DNA from: Mucilaginibacter sp. OK268
GTDB lineage: Bacteria > Bacteroidota > Bacteroidia > Sphingobacteriales > Sphingobacteriaceae
Reading direction: 5' to 3'
Assembly (NCBI RefSeq): GCF_900103125.1
Contig: NZ_FNJV01000001.1
Span: forward strand, 620,001-684,000
Length of the DNA stretch: 64,000 nucleotides
Both the position numbers and the translations under genes were made by a program. The notes beneath the pieces were generated by a model. It saw only the letters and a program-made list of their open reading frames with translations. It searched no databases and was not told the origin of the DNA. Shown here piece after piece: positions 1 through 10,225 of the stretch. Numbering within the stretch: the first letter of the stretch is position 1; every line of letters starts with the position of its first letter.

Positions 1-1
1 A

Positions 2-934
2 TATCACCAGATAGCTGGAGGGAAGTTAAAAGTTCCTGCTGGAAAGACCGTATATATCGCCGGCGGGGCGGTGGTAAGCGGCCAGATATTAATCGAAAAG
101 GTTAGTAACGTTAAGATACAGGGAAGGGGTATGCTCGAACAGGCTGCCGGCAAAGGGGTTAGAATTGCCTGGTCTAAGAATGTAGAGGTAGACGGTATTA
201 TTTCCAGTCAGTGCTTCACCGGAGGTTCGAAAAATGTCATGATCAACAATGTAAAAGCAATCAGCTACTGGCGGTGGGGAGACGGGATGAATGTTGTTTC
301 AAGTAAAAACGTCGTATTCGATGGGGTATTTAATAGAAATTCGGATGATTGTACAACGGTCTATGGTTCCCGTGGAGAATTCAAAGGCGGCTGCAAAAAC
401 GTAATAATGAAAAATTCGACACTTTGGGCTGATGTGGCCCATCCGATACTGATCGGTACGCACGGCAGCACAACAGACCCTGTAGTTCTTGAAGAACTGA
501 CTTATCAAAACCTGGATATATTGGATCATATGGAAGGTCAATTAGATTACCAGGGATGCCTGAGTTTAAACGCAGGCGATAGCAATCTGATCAGAAATGT
601 CAGTTTCGACAATATTCGGATTGAGGATTTTCGGCATGGGCAATTGCTTAATCTGCGTGTGTTTTTTAATAAAAAATATTGTACATCACCAGGAAGGGGC
701 ATAGAAAATGTTACGTTCAAAAACCTAAGTTACAATGGCAACAACGCAATGACGTCAATAATCGCCGGCTACGATGATCTCAGGAATGTCAAAAATGTGG
801 TATTCGAAAATCTTCGCATTAATGGAAAACTGATAACTGATAAAATGCCGGGTATGCCGGGATGGTACAAAACATCAGATATGGCAGGCATCTTTATCGG
901 CGAACATGTGGAGAATGTCTCGTTCAGGAAATAG
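2..934 (+). CDS. Right-handed beta-helix glycosidase, GH28-like, 5'-truncated by window edge
   Basis: This is the C-terminal part of a parallel beta-helix carbohydrate-active protein, closest in feel to polygalacturonases (GH28) or GH49-type enzymes. The frame is open to the left edge, so the true start is outside; the GTG at 71 is only the first start-like codon. Repeated KNVxF/NVxFxN strand-turn units are spread over the whole length. The motifs WGDGMN, NSDDC and GTHGS sit where GH28 enzymes carry their catalytic Asp and His residues. It lies just upstream of a sensor/SusC/SusD locus in the same direction, which suggests pectin-like or galactan side-chain degradation (inference). Its last part is duplicated at 11328-11611. 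The family level is secure; the substrate is not. Confidence 0.75.
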   Translation, partial: YHQIAGGKLKVPAGKTVYIAGGAVVSGQILIEKVSNVKIQGRGMLEQAAGKGVRIAWSKNVEVDGIISSQCFTGGSKNVMINNVKAISYWRWGDGMNVVSSKNVVFDGVFNRNSDDCTTVYGSRGEFKGGCKNVIMKNSTLWADVAHPILIGTHGSTTDPVVLEELTYQNLDILDHMEGQLDYQGCLSLNAGDSNLIRNVSFDNIRIEDFRHGQLLNLRVFFNKKYCTSPGRGIENVTFKNLSYNGNNAMTSIIAGYDDLRNVKNVVFENLRINGKLITDKMPGMPGWYKTSDMAGIFIGEHVENVSFRK

Positions 935-1111
935 CCGGCTGATTGATATTGTTACGCTTATATGAAAAGTGATACAAAACACACATGGCCGGGAGAATTG
1001 CAGCCTGATGTATGTGCTATATGATTGACCGTGATAGGTGTATTGATTTAATTATCAGATTACTTCAATTAACCAATTACTCCTCTGGAATGTTAACTTT
1101 ATGGTTTAATA

Positions 1112-4100
1112 ATGATCATGAACTGGAGAGTAATCGTTCAAACCTTTGCGAGGGCAGGCATTATATTTTTTTTTACTCTTTCCGGAAAGATGGCTGTAAA
1201 TGCCCAGCAAAACCCTTTAAGGTTTTCTTATCTGACTGTTGATGATGGACTATCGCATACGGACGCTAAAGAGATTAAACAGGATAGGCTTGGATTTATC
1301 TGGATTGCTACCTTGTTTGGATTGGATAGGTATGACGGACATGCTATCAAAAGGTTTTATAATAACAGTGTCCCAAAGAGTAATTCCTTCAAGAACCGGA
1401 TCAGAAGCATGTGCCTTGATGAAAATGACAGAATTTGGTTAGGTTCAGAAGATGGTATTCAATTCTTTGACCCCCAATCAGAGAAATACACGGATGTTGA
1501 TAACGTACAGCACAATACCGGCAATAAAACCTACACCCGATTGCTTGCTTTAAAAAGTAATTTGTTAGCCACTCTTGCAGAAGATCAATTCAGGTTATTT
1601 AAAATAAGCGGTAAAACTTTAGTAGATATTTCCTTAAACTATCCACGTGGCATCAGATATACTGATATGACCCTTGATAACGCAGGTAATATCTGGTTAT
1701 CAAGCAATCGTGGTGCCTGGGTATTGGATCGTTCGTATCATTTCTGGCATTTTGATATTATTGATGGTGTAGGGCGTTACTTCAATAATTTAAGTAAAGT
1801 ATTTCTTAACCGCAAAAATCAGGTGTTGGTTGTGCAAGGTACAACCATTGTTTTAGCTAAGGAAAACAGCCGGGAATTGTTGTCGTCACTAGGTGCACCG
1901 GCTTTAAAAATACACTCCTTTCAACATTTTCTGATCCCGGGCTGTTCATTTATCAATGATATTATACAGGACAAAAAGCTGAATTATTGGGTTAGTACCG
2001 ATGCCGGGCTATTTTTATTGGATAAGGCGTTTAATTTAAAACAAACTATTACCACGCAGAGTTTTGTCAAAAGCTTGAATACCAATTACCTGGATAAAAT
2101 ATTTATTGACCGTTCTGAATGTTTATGGGTATGCACTTTTGGCGGTGGAGTTGATTTTTGCGATCTGAATGCGAAACTGTTTTATACCTTTCAGCATAAC
2201 CCAGAGGTTCCTAATACTTTGTCAGGGAATCACATCAGATCAATAGTGGAGGAATCCGGTCAAAAGGTTTGGATAGGTACCAATGCCGGCGGTTTGAATG
2301 AGTATGATCTTCATACTGGAAAATTCACCCGTTATAATGCTGAAAACAGCGCGGTAAAACTGAAAAGCAATGAAATTGATGCTTTGGAATTAGACAATGA
2401 CCACAATTTATGGATAGGGACTGATAAAGGTATTGATATCGTTAACCAAAAACGCAATAGTTTGTGGCACCCTGCCGGTTATGCAAAATTTCCGGTCCAT
2501 TCCATTGCCAGTTTAACAAAGGATTGTTATGGTAATATGTGGTTTGGCAGCTATTATAATGGGTTTGGCTGTATAAGCCAAGATAAAAAAAACCTATACC
2601 GGGTTAAATATTGGGGTTCGGGCTCGGGTTACCTGATATGGGCAGACAAAAGCAAACCTGAATTACTTGTTTCAAGTATACATGGTCTTACACGGCTGGT
2701 TATTGATAGCTCAGGCCATGTTATCAAAACTTTCCACTACCAGGTAAATAGCCGGCCTAATTCTTTGAGCTCCAACTATATTTTTCCTATACAAAAACAA
2801 AGTGACAGTTCATACTGGGTGGGTACCATAGGTGGCGGTCTGGACTATCTGGTGTTAAAAAAGGATAACACCTATCGGGTAAAAACGTACGGCAGCCGGT
2901 ATGGTGTATTTAATGATGTGGAAACCATTGAGCTGGATGATAAAGGCCGAGTATGGATGGGTGGTAATGGGTTGGAATGTTTGGATGCTGGCAATAACAA
3001 ATTGGTAAGGTTTGATAAAAATGATGGTTTACAGGGAAATAGTTTTAAAGTAGGCGCATCCTATAAGGGTAAAGACGGAAGATTGTATTTTGGAGGGATC
3101 AACGGCCTCAATTATTTTTTTCCGGATAGTATTAAAACAAACAAAATAGCAGCCCATCCTGTATTTACTGATCTCATCGTCAATAGTAAAAGAGTGGTAG
3201 TAGGTGAGGAGAGGACTTCGGAAATTATATTGGAAAAATCAATAAGTTATAGCAACAGGCTTAATCTGAATTACCTTCAAAACAATTTTGTAATCTCTTT
3301 TTCTGCTATGCATTATGCAAATCCGCAGAAGTGCAGGTACCGGTATAAACTGACAGGATTTGATAAAGATTGGAAATTTACGAATGGCAATAATCCTACA
3401 GCCGCATATAACAATCTTGATTATGAAGATTATTCCTTAATAGTAGAAGCAACTAACAATGATGGGGTTTGGAGCAAAGACAAAGCCATTCTCTCAATTA
3501 TTGTTACTCCTCCCTGGTGGAAATCAACCATGGCCAAAATTATATATTTTATACTAGCTCTTTCTGGATTGGTTGGCATCTATGTTTATCAGGCCCGGTG
3601 GTACAGGCTAAAAAGTGAGCTTGCCGTACGTGATGTGGAAGAAAAGAAACGCGAAGAGATGCATCAGCAAAAAGAAGAGCTTTATCAACAGCAATTGCAT
3701 TTTTTTACCAATATATCGCACGAATTCAGGACGCCGTTAACTTTGATAATTGGCCCTTTAGAAAGTTTAATTAAAGAAAATACCTATACCGCTTATCAGC
3801 ATACCTACCAGATCATGTACCGGAATGCTAAAAGGCTGATCAACCTGATCAATGAGTTGATGAATTTTCGCAAAGTGGCAGACAGCGCCGTTAAGCTCCG
3901 GGTAACCCGGATAAGCCTCAGTGGGTTTATCAACGCCCTGTTTGATGAATTTGAGGAGCTGGCCGATAATAAACACATAGCCTATACTTTAAAACTTGCA
4001 GAGCAGCACACATCAATTTGGCTTGACCAGCAAATTGTTGAAAAAATACTATTTAACCTGTTAAACAACTCATTTAAATATACGCCCGCCGGAGGTGGTA

Positions 4101-5311
4101 TTACCCTTGATGTTTTTTTTGCTTTTGATGATTTCAAACCGGCTTATGATGCCGGATACCGTTTGTTAAATGAACATCGTGCCGGCTCATATATATACTT
4201 CAGAGTGGCAGATACAGGTATTGGCATTTCAAAAGAATCAATTAGTCAGATATTTGACCGTTATTACCGGATCAGTAATAACCACCTGGGTTCAGGTGTG
4301 GGACTTGCACTGGTGAAAAGCTTAACATTATTGCACAAAGGCGATATTTATGTTTACAGTGAGCGTTATAAAGGGACTGAAATTATTATAGCGCTTCCGC
4401 TTGGCGCGGTAAATTATTCACAGGCTGAAAGAAATGCGCATAATGCAGGTCAAGCAGTAACTATGCTGGAGAAAGTTGACCATACAGAGATTCTTATGCC
4501 CGCTCAGTCTGAGATACCAGTGCAGGAAACCAAAATGAAAACTGCTGCTAAGCAACATATTTTGCTGGTTGAAGATAATGATGAGCTCAGATCTTTTTTA
4601 AAGGATGTGTTACAGCCGCACTATTTGGTATATGAAGCGGTTGACGGGAAACAGGGACTTGACCTCGCTATTGAAATAGTTCCGGATTTAATAATAAGCG
4701 ACGTGATGATGCCGGTTATGAATGGCGTTGAGCTATGTAAACAGATAAAGGAGAAATTTGAAACAAGCCACATCCCTTTTTTGATATTATCAGCAAAGGA
4801 CGCTTTGGAAGCCAGGCTGGAAGGGCTGGAATCTGGCGCCGATTATTATTTTTCCAAGCCGTTAAGTACCGATTTGCTGTTGTTAACTATACATAACCTG
4901 TTTGAGCAAAAGCAAAAGCTAAAAATAAAGTACACGCAGGATTATTATGCAGAAGCTACCGAATTGGTACATTCGGCTAAAGACAAAGCATTTTTAGATA
5001 AATTAATTAAGCTGATTGAAACTAATATTCAAACACCGGAACTGGACGTAGATTTCATTTGCCGCCACATGTTTACAAGCCGCTCCAAGCTTTATCAAAA
5101 AATAAAAAGTATTTCAGACCAGTCTATCAATGAGTTTGTGAGAACTATCAGATTGAAAAAAGCCGCTTATATCATGACCCACGAAGATGTAACCCAAATT
5201 GAGCTTATTGAACGTATCGGGATACTGAGTGTTTCATACTTTCAAAAAGCATTCCGAAAAGAGTTTGGAAAAACGCCATCTCAGTTTATAAAAGAAGTTA
5301 AAACAGGTTAG
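1112..5311 (+). CDS. Hybrid two-component system sensor/regulator (HTCS)
   Basis: This 1399-residue one-protein signalling system senses glycans in the periplasm and activates polysaccharide genes. A signal peptide covers about residues 1-31. Beta-propeller repeats follow to about 740 (recurrent IWIGT/LWIGT-type strands), then a Y_Y_Y domain at about 740-800 and one membrane helix at about 808-828. The HisKA box HEFRTP has phospho-acceptor His870, and the HATPase carries an N box near 985 and DTGIGIS. The receiver (from about 1149) has phospho-acceptor Asp1197 in SDVMMP. An AraC-type HTH fills the last 100 residues. ATGs at 1112 and 1118 are both possible starts. A good terminator follows before susC, so the sensor is probably transcribed apart from the genes it controls. 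Confidence 0.95.
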   Translation: MIMNWRVIVQTFARAGIIFFFTLSGKMAVNAQQNPLRFSYLTVDDGLSHTDAKEIKQDRLGFIWIATLFGLDRYDGHAIKRFYNNSVPKSNSFKNRIRSMCLDENDRIWLGSEDGIQFFDPQSEKYTDVDNVQHNTGNKTYTRLLALKSNLLATLAEDQFRLFKISGKTLVDISLNYPRGIRYTDMTLDNAGNIWLSSNRGAWVLDRSYHFWHFDIIDGVGRYFNNLSKVFLNRKNQVLVVQGTTIVLAKENSRELLSSLGAPALKIHSFQHFLIPGCSFINDIIQDKKLNYWVSTDAGLFLLDKAFNLKQTITTQSFVKSLNTNYLDKIFIDRSECLWVCTFGGGVDFCDLNAKLFYTFQHNPEVPNTLSGNHIRSIVEESGQKVWIGTNAGGLNEYDLHTGKFTRYNAENSAVKLKSNEIDALELDNDHNLWIGTDKGIDIVNQKRNSLWHPAGYAKFPVHSIASLTKDCYGNMWFGSYYNGFGCISQDKKNLYRVKYWGSGSGYLIWADKSKPELLVSSIHGLTRLVIDSSGHVIKTFHYQVNSRPNSLSSNYIFPIQKQSDSSYWVGTIGGGLDYLVLKKDNTYRVKTYGSRYGVFNDVETIELDDKGRVWMGGNGLECLDAGNNKLVRFDKNDGLQGNSFKVGASYKGKDGRLYFGGINGLNYFFPDSIKTNKIAAHPVFTDLIVNSKRVVVGEERTSEIILEKSISYSNRLNLNYLQNNFVISFSAMHYANPQKCRYRYKLTGFDKDWKFTNGNNPTAAYNNLDYEDYSLIVEATNNDGVWSKDKAILSIIVTPPWWKSTMAKIIYFILALSGLVGIYVYQARWYRLKSELAVRDVEEKKREEMHQQKEELYQQQLHFFTNISHEFRTPLTLIIGPLESLIKENTYTAYQHTYQIMYRNAKRLINLINELMNFRKVADSAVKLRVTRISLSGFINALFDEFEELADNKHIAYTLKLAEQHTSIWLDQQIVEKILFNLLNNSFKYTPAGGGITLDVFFAFDDFKPAYDAGYRLLNEHRAGSYIYFRVADTGIGISKESISQIFDRYYRISNNHLGSGVGLALVKSLTLLHKGDIYVYSERYKGTEIIIALPLGAVNYSQAERNAHNAGQAVTMLEKVDHTEILMPAQSEIPVQETKMKTAAKQHILLVEDNDELRSFLKDVLQPHYLVYEAVDGKQGLDLAIEIVPDLIISDVMMPVMNGVELCKQIKEKFETSHIPFLILSAKDALEARLEGLESGADYYFSKPLSTDLLLLTIHNLFEQKQKLKIKYTQDYYAEATELVHSAKDKAFLDKLIKLIETNIQTPELDVDFICRHMFTSRSKLYQKIKSISDQSINEFVRTIRLKKAAYIMTHEDVTQIELIERIGILSVSYFQKAFRKEFGKTPSQFIKEVKTG

Positions 5312-5329
5312 TCAATACTTTAAATAGCT

Positions 5330-5364
5330 AAAAAGCCTCATAATGCTCATTATGGGGCTTTTTT
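5330..5364 (+). terminator. Rho-independent terminator after HTCS gene
   Basis: An A-run leads into a hairpin whose arms are AAAAAGCC..CATAATG and CATTAT..GGCTTTTTT, ending in a T-run, 19 bases after the HTCS stop. It separates the regulator from the susC/susD transcript. Confidence 0.8.
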
Positions 5365-5528
5365 AGGTTATTTGAGCGCATAATATGGACGTTACAGCGC
5401 ACTCACCTGCTTGTTTTTTCTATTCATTTGTATCAACCAATTGTTATATCCCGCCTCCTTGAGTTGACTGATTTAGCTGGCATGGATGGTAACGTTCGAT
5501 AACCTAATTATTTACAAAATTATTTATT

Positions 5529-8500
5529 ATGAGTAAAAACTTACATTCCATTAATGGGGCTTTACCCATTACATTACCGCTGAATATTGATTCCGGGCAA
5601 GTGTTTCGGCGAGGAAAGCTGGTAGCTTTATTTGTCCTGTTATTTGCGTTCCATTCATTTATTGCCGGTGCCCAAACATCGAGCGTTTCCGGTATTGTAA
5701 AAGATGAAAAAGGAATTACGCTACCCGGGGTAAGCGTAGGGGTAAAAGGCACTACAACGGGGCAGGTCACCGATAATGCCGGCCATTATTCAATTAATGT
5801 GGCATCAGCAAATGCCACGCTGGTGTTTTCGTACATCGGATATATAAAACGAGAAGTCGATATCAACGGTCGGTCTACGGTTAACGTAAAGCTGTTGCCA
5901 GATAGTAAAAACCTGTCAGAAGTGGTTGTTATCGGTTACGGCACGCAAAAGAAATCTGATGTAACCGGTTCCCTATCCAGCCTGTCATCCAAAGAATTTA
6001 AGGATCAACCGGTTACCCGTGTTGACCAGGCTTTACAAGGCAGGGTTGCCGGGGTGCAGGTGGTTAGCAATTCCGGAGCACCCGGTGGTGATGTTAAGAT
6101 CAGGGTGAGAGGTTCCAATTCGATACTTGGGGATAACAATCCGCTGTATGTTATTGATGGTTTCATAGGCGGCGATTTTAACAACCTGAACCCTGATGAT
6201 ATTGCAAATATTGAAGTTTTGAAAGATGCATCGAGCACCGCAATTTACGGTAGCAGGGGAGCAAATGGCGTAGTTTTAATTACCACCAAAAAAGGAAATG
6301 CTGAAAAGCAGGAAATAACCCTTACACCCATATTTTATTCATCAAGGGTTATCAAGAAAATGGATCTGCTAAGTGCGGCTGATTTTGCTACCACGGTAAA
6401 TGCCCGAAATACGGCTCTTGGTATATCACCTTATTTTACCCAGGCGCAGATAGATAATTTCAGGGTTACTGGCGGAACTAACTGGCAGGATGAAGTTTTC
6501 AGGACAGCGCCCGGACAGGAATATAAATTAGGCTATTCAGGTGGCAATGCCAAAACCCAATTCTTTATTTCAGGAGATTATCTGAATCAGGATGGTATAG
6601 TTATCAACTCAAACTATAAACGGTATGCCCTAAGGTCAAATATTAATTCACAGTTTTCTGATAAGTTATCCACCCGGCTTAACATTTCAGCCATACGAAG
6701 AGAAACCCTGAATACAAATAATCAGGGTACCGGTGGCTCTGTTAACCAGGCTTTGGCATGGGCACCCACTACACCGGTAAGGACAGCCGCCGGAACATAT
6801 ACCATTGTAGATCCGCTGGGCTCTATTCGTTATAATCCGGTTGCTTTGGCAAACGACGTGGAAAATATCGTCGACAACTCTAATGTAACTTTAAACGGAG
6901 GTGCGAATTACCATTTTTTCAAGGACCTTTCATTAGACGTAAGTTTTGGTGTAGATTATCAAAATATTCAGGGAAAAAATTATTCCGGACCATCTGTCAC
7001 CAATAACATTCCAAACGCCAGCCGCACATCTACAGAATTGTTCAATTTACAAAATACCAATACCTTAAACTATTCGCACCTGTTCAACAACGTACATAGC
7101 TTAAATGTAACCGCGGTATTTGAGCAACAAAAATATACCTCAACGGGATTTAGCGCCAATGCTAATAGCCTTACGTTTGCCAACCTGGGCTATGATAACC
7201 TTGCCTTATCTACTACACAATCGGCAGGTTCTGCTTATTCAGGATCAGCTTTAATCTCTTATTTAGGCCGGGTAAATTATGCTTATAAAGACAAATATTT
7301 GCTGACCGTTTCTGTCAGGCGGGATGGATCTTCAAAGTTTCAACCCACTAACCAGGAAAGTACCTTTCCATCAGTGGCTTTAGGCTGGAAGCTTTCTGAA
7401 GAGCCCTTTATTAAAAAATTGAATCTTTTTGATACATTTAAAATCAGGGGCAGTTGGGGTTTAACGGGTAGCCAGGCCATTAACCCTTATGCTACGCTTT
7501 CAACCTATCTTAGCGATGCCTTTTCTGCTGCCAACAGTTTTAACAATACGTCGGTTTCTTCAGGGATTGTACTGGGTAATGCCGCCAATCCTTTTCTGAA
7601 ATGGGAAACAACACAAGCAGAAGACGTGGGCTTAGACCTGTCATTATTTAACAACAGATTGAGTTTTACAGCCGATGCCTATATTAAGAATACCAGGGAC
7701 CTGCTTTTATCCCTTCCGTTGCCTGCCTATGCCGGTGGAGGGAACATTATCAGTAATGTAGGGAAAATGAAAAACAGCGGGCTTGAATTTAACATTGGTG
7801 GTACACCTGTACAATCAGGTAAGTTTACCTGGTCGAGCTCATTTAATATAACGTTTCAAAAAAATCTTGTTAAAAGCTTAGGTACATTAGCCAGTGTGTT
7901 TTCAGACAAAAGTGTTGCAAACGCAGGTGCGGGCCTGTCAACCCAACCTGAATTTATTATTAAACCCGGTTATGCGCTTGGGTCATACTGGGGATTGAAA
8001 TATTTGGGAACCTGGAAACCAAATGAGGCTGCCGAAGCTGCCAAATATGGCAATAAGCCGGGTGATTCACACTATCAGGATCTGAACGGGGACAATGCGA
8101 TAAACGGTAGTGATTTTCAGATCATCGGAAACGGTACGCCTAAACAATCGCTGGGTTGGAATAATACCTTTACTTATGGTGATTTCTCAGTAAATATATT
8201 TGTACAGTCGTTATTAGGTTTTAGTAAGCTTGATTACACTTATGCCAGTTCCATAACCGCTAATGCAGATGCCAAGCAAGCTACCAACGTAGGGGTTTTG
8301 AACAGGTATATACCCGGTGTTAATGAAACATCAAATATACCTGCATTCAGTTCAACCAATACAGACTATTTTGAATCGAGCCGTTTTTTGGAGAACGGAA
8401 ACTTTGTAAGGCTAAAGAACTTGAATATTTCTTATCACCTGCCAAAAGGAACTATTAAAAATGTGGACCTTAAGCTATTTATAGGTGCAACCAATTTATT

Positions 8501-8636
8501 TACCATAACCAAGTATAAAGGATTTGATCCGGAATCCACTAACGCGGGTTCGGGTTCGGATGTTACCCAAAGCATTGACTTTGGTTCTTATCCTAACTCG
8601 AAGACATTTAATGTGGGCGCGATATTCAAGTTTTAA
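5529..8636 (+). CDS. SusC-family TonB-dependent outer-membrane transporter
   Basis: This 1035-residue SusC/RagA-type porin imports oligosaccharides across the outer membrane with energy from TonB. A hydrophobic signal segment lies at about residues 33-48 (VALFVLLFAFHSFIAGAQ) behind an unusually long polar N-terminus. A carboxypeptidase-regulatory-like domain follows (GIVKDEKGITLPGVSV, about 55-130), then the plug with VVVIGYGTQKKSDVTGS, and a beta-barrel up to the terminal Phe. It is followed after 20 bases by the susD gene, its usual partner lid, and is probably controlled by the upstream HTCS. The start at 5529 is chosen because it is the only ATG before the signal segment; a shorter start cannot be excluded. 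Confidence 0.96.
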   Translation: MSKNLHSINGALPITLPLNIDSGQVFRRGKLVALFVLLFAFHSFIAGAQTSSVSGIVKDEKGITLPGVSVGVKGTTTGQVTDNAGHYSINVASANATLVFSYIGYIKREVDINGRSTVNVKLLPDSKNLSEVVVIGYGTQKKSDVTGSLSSLSSKEFKDQPVTRVDQALQGRVAGVQVVSNSGAPGGDVKIRVRGSNSILGDNNPLYVIDGFIGGDFNNLNPDDIANIEVLKDASSTAIYGSRGANGVVLITTKKGNAEKQEITLTPIFYSSRVIKKMDLLSAADFATTVNARNTALGISPYFTQAQIDNFRVTGGTNWQDEVFRTAPGQEYKLGYSGGNAKTQFFISGDYLNQDGIVINSNYKRYALRSNINSQFSDKLSTRLNISAIRRETLNTNNQGTGGSVNQALAWAPTTPVRTAAGTYTIVDPLGSIRYNPVALANDVENIVDNSNVTLNGGANYHFFKDLSLDVSFGVDYQNIQGKNYSGPSVTNNIPNASRTSTELFNLQNTNTLNYSHLFNNVHSLNVTAVFEQQKYTSTGFSANANSLTFANLGYDNLALSTTQSAGSAYSGSALISYLGRVNYAYKDKYLLTVSVRRDGSSKFQPTNQESTFPSVALGWKLSEEPFIKKLNLFDTFKIRGSWGLTGSQAINPYATLSTYLSDAFSAANSFNNTSVSSGIVLGNAANPFLKWETTQAEDVGLDLSLFNNRLSFTADAYIKNTRDLLLSLPLPAYAGGGNIISNVGKMKNSGLEFNIGGTPVQSGKFTWSSSFNITFQKNLVKSLGTLASVFSDKSVANAGAGLSTQPEFIIKPGYALGSYWGLKYLGTWKPNEAAEAAKYGNKPGDSHYQDLNGDNAINGSDFQIIGNGTPKQSLGWNNTFTYGDFSVNIFVQSLLGFSKLDYTYASSITANADAKQATNVGVLNRYIPGVNETSNIPAFSSTNTDYFESSRFLENGNFVRLKNLNISYHLPKGTIKNVDLKLFIGATNLFTITKYKGFDPESTNAGSGSDVTQSIDFGSYPNSKTFNVGAIFKF

Positions 8637-8656
8637 ACTTATAGAAAAGATAAATT

Positions 8657-10108
8657 ATGAAAAAGATATTAATTATAATAATGATCCTGTCGGTAATGGG
8701 CTGTAAAAAGGCGCTGGTAGAAGACCCTAAAGGACAGGTAGTAGGAACGCAGGCATTAAGTACCGTAGCCGGTTTAAATGCAGCATTGGTAGGTGCTTAT
8801 AAACCATTGTCAACCACCTGGGTAAGCGGGTTTACTACAGCAGCGGTAGTTGCTGTGTTAATGGGCTCCGATGACCTGACCACACATCCGGCCAGCAACA
8901 AGGCCGATTTGCGGGAGTTTGATCAATACCATGTTTCCAATCTTAACGGAAGGATGCTCAATATCTGGAACGGCTGTTACAAATCTATACAGGGTGCTAA
9001 CAACATCATTAACAATTATAAATCAACCACAGGCGATGCTGCCACCATCAATCAAATCCTGGGCGAAGCTTATTACCTGCGCGCGCTTGATTATTACTGG
9101 CTTATCAGACTATGGGGAAAGATCCCGCTAATCACATCGGAAGTTTATAACCCGGATGTTTTAAAGGTGGGGACATCTGCTCCTGCCGAAGTATATAAAC
9201 TAATCGAAAGCGATCTGCTGAATGCTGAAAAACTGATGCAGAACAAAAAATTAGATGCCGGTCGTACGTCAAAAGGCGCCGCGTCAGCACTGCTTGCAGA
9301 TGTTTACCTTACAGAAGGCGGTTGGCCCGTTAACGATAATACAAAATATGCCTTGGCAGCTGCCAAGGCAAAAGAGGTAATTGACAATAAGGCTGCCTAT
9401 GGTTTTGATCTGGTATCTGATCTGAGCACATTATGGCAGAATACAAGGGTAGGAACAACAACATCTGAAGAAGTATTTGCCATTCATAATTGCGGTACCT
9501 GTAACTGGTTTAATTCAAATGCACTTTATGGTTCTTCTGCAATGCCCGGAGAAGAAAACGGCTGGGATGATTATTTTACCGAAATCAAATTTTTCAATGA
9601 TTTCCCGGCCGGGCCAAGAAAAGATGCCACTTTCCACACCGTCATTAAAAAGTCTGATGGTACAACCATACCATGGCAGAGCGATGCTGTAAAACATCCT
9701 TATTTTGAGAAATTCAGGGCACCCGTTGAGGGCAGTACTGACGGTTCAAGTGGTACCGTTCAAATGATGCGCTATGCCCATGTTTTATTGATATATGCCG
9801 AAGCACAAGCCAGGAGCGGCGCTGCCAATGACCAGGCTTACGCCAGTGTTAATGCAGTACGTTCACGTGCCGGTTTAGTTCCTTTGGGTGGTTTATCAAG
9901 TGCAGATTTTATAAAAGCGATCATTAATGAAAGAGCATGGGAATTTGCGGGCGAATATACCAGGTGGTTTGATATAGTACGTTTACAGCTGCTAACCCAG
10001 GTTATTGCTAACAGAGATCCGTCAGAAAATGCCCCAATTGGAACGCCGCAATACTATTTGCCTATTCCATCCGGCGATCTGCAATTAAATCCGAACTTAG
10101 GAAACTAA
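8657..10108 (+). CDS. SusD/RagB-family surface glycan-binding lipoprotein
   Basis: This 483-residue SusD-like lipoprotein caps the SusC barrel and captures glycans at the cell surface. The N-terminus is a lipoprotein signal with the lipobox SVMGC (Cys17). TPR-type helices follow (QILGEAYYLRALDYYWLIRLWG), and the C-terminal region has the SusD-typical MRYAHVLLIYAEAQAR and INERAWEFAGEYTRWFDIVR segments. It lies 20 bases after susC and is certainly cotranscribed. Length and motif order are normal for the family. Confidence 0.95.
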   Translation: MKKILIIIMILSVMGCKKALVEDPKGQVVGTQALSTVAGLNAALVGAYKPLSTTWVSGFTTAAVVAVLMGSDDLTTHPASNKADLREFDQYHVSNLNGRMLNIWNGCYKSIQGANNIINNYKSTTGDAATINQILGEAYYLRALDYYWLIRLWGKIPLITSEVYNPDVLKVGTSAPAEVYKLIESDLLNAEKLMQNKKLDAGRTSKGAASALLADVYLTEGGWPVNDNTKYALAAAKAKEVIDNKAAYGFDLVSDLSTLWQNTRVGTTTSEEVFAIHNCGTCNWFNSNALYGSSAMPGEENGWDDYFTEIKFFNDFPAGPRKDATFHTVIKKSDGTTIPWQSDAVKHPYFEKFRAPVEGSTDGSSGTVQMMRYAHVLLIYAEAQARSGAANDQAYASVNAVRSRAGLVPLGGLSSADFIKAIINERAWEFAGEYTRWFDIVRLQLLTQVIANRDPSENAPIGTPQYYLPIPSGDLQLNPNLGN

Positions 10109-10225
10109 ACAGCAACACTGCTCCATATTGGGCCTGAATTGAAAATAATTAAAAAGTTAAACAATTTTGACTGGAATCGCCGATAATGATTCCAGTCAAT
10201 TTATATCCTGATAACGTCAACCTAA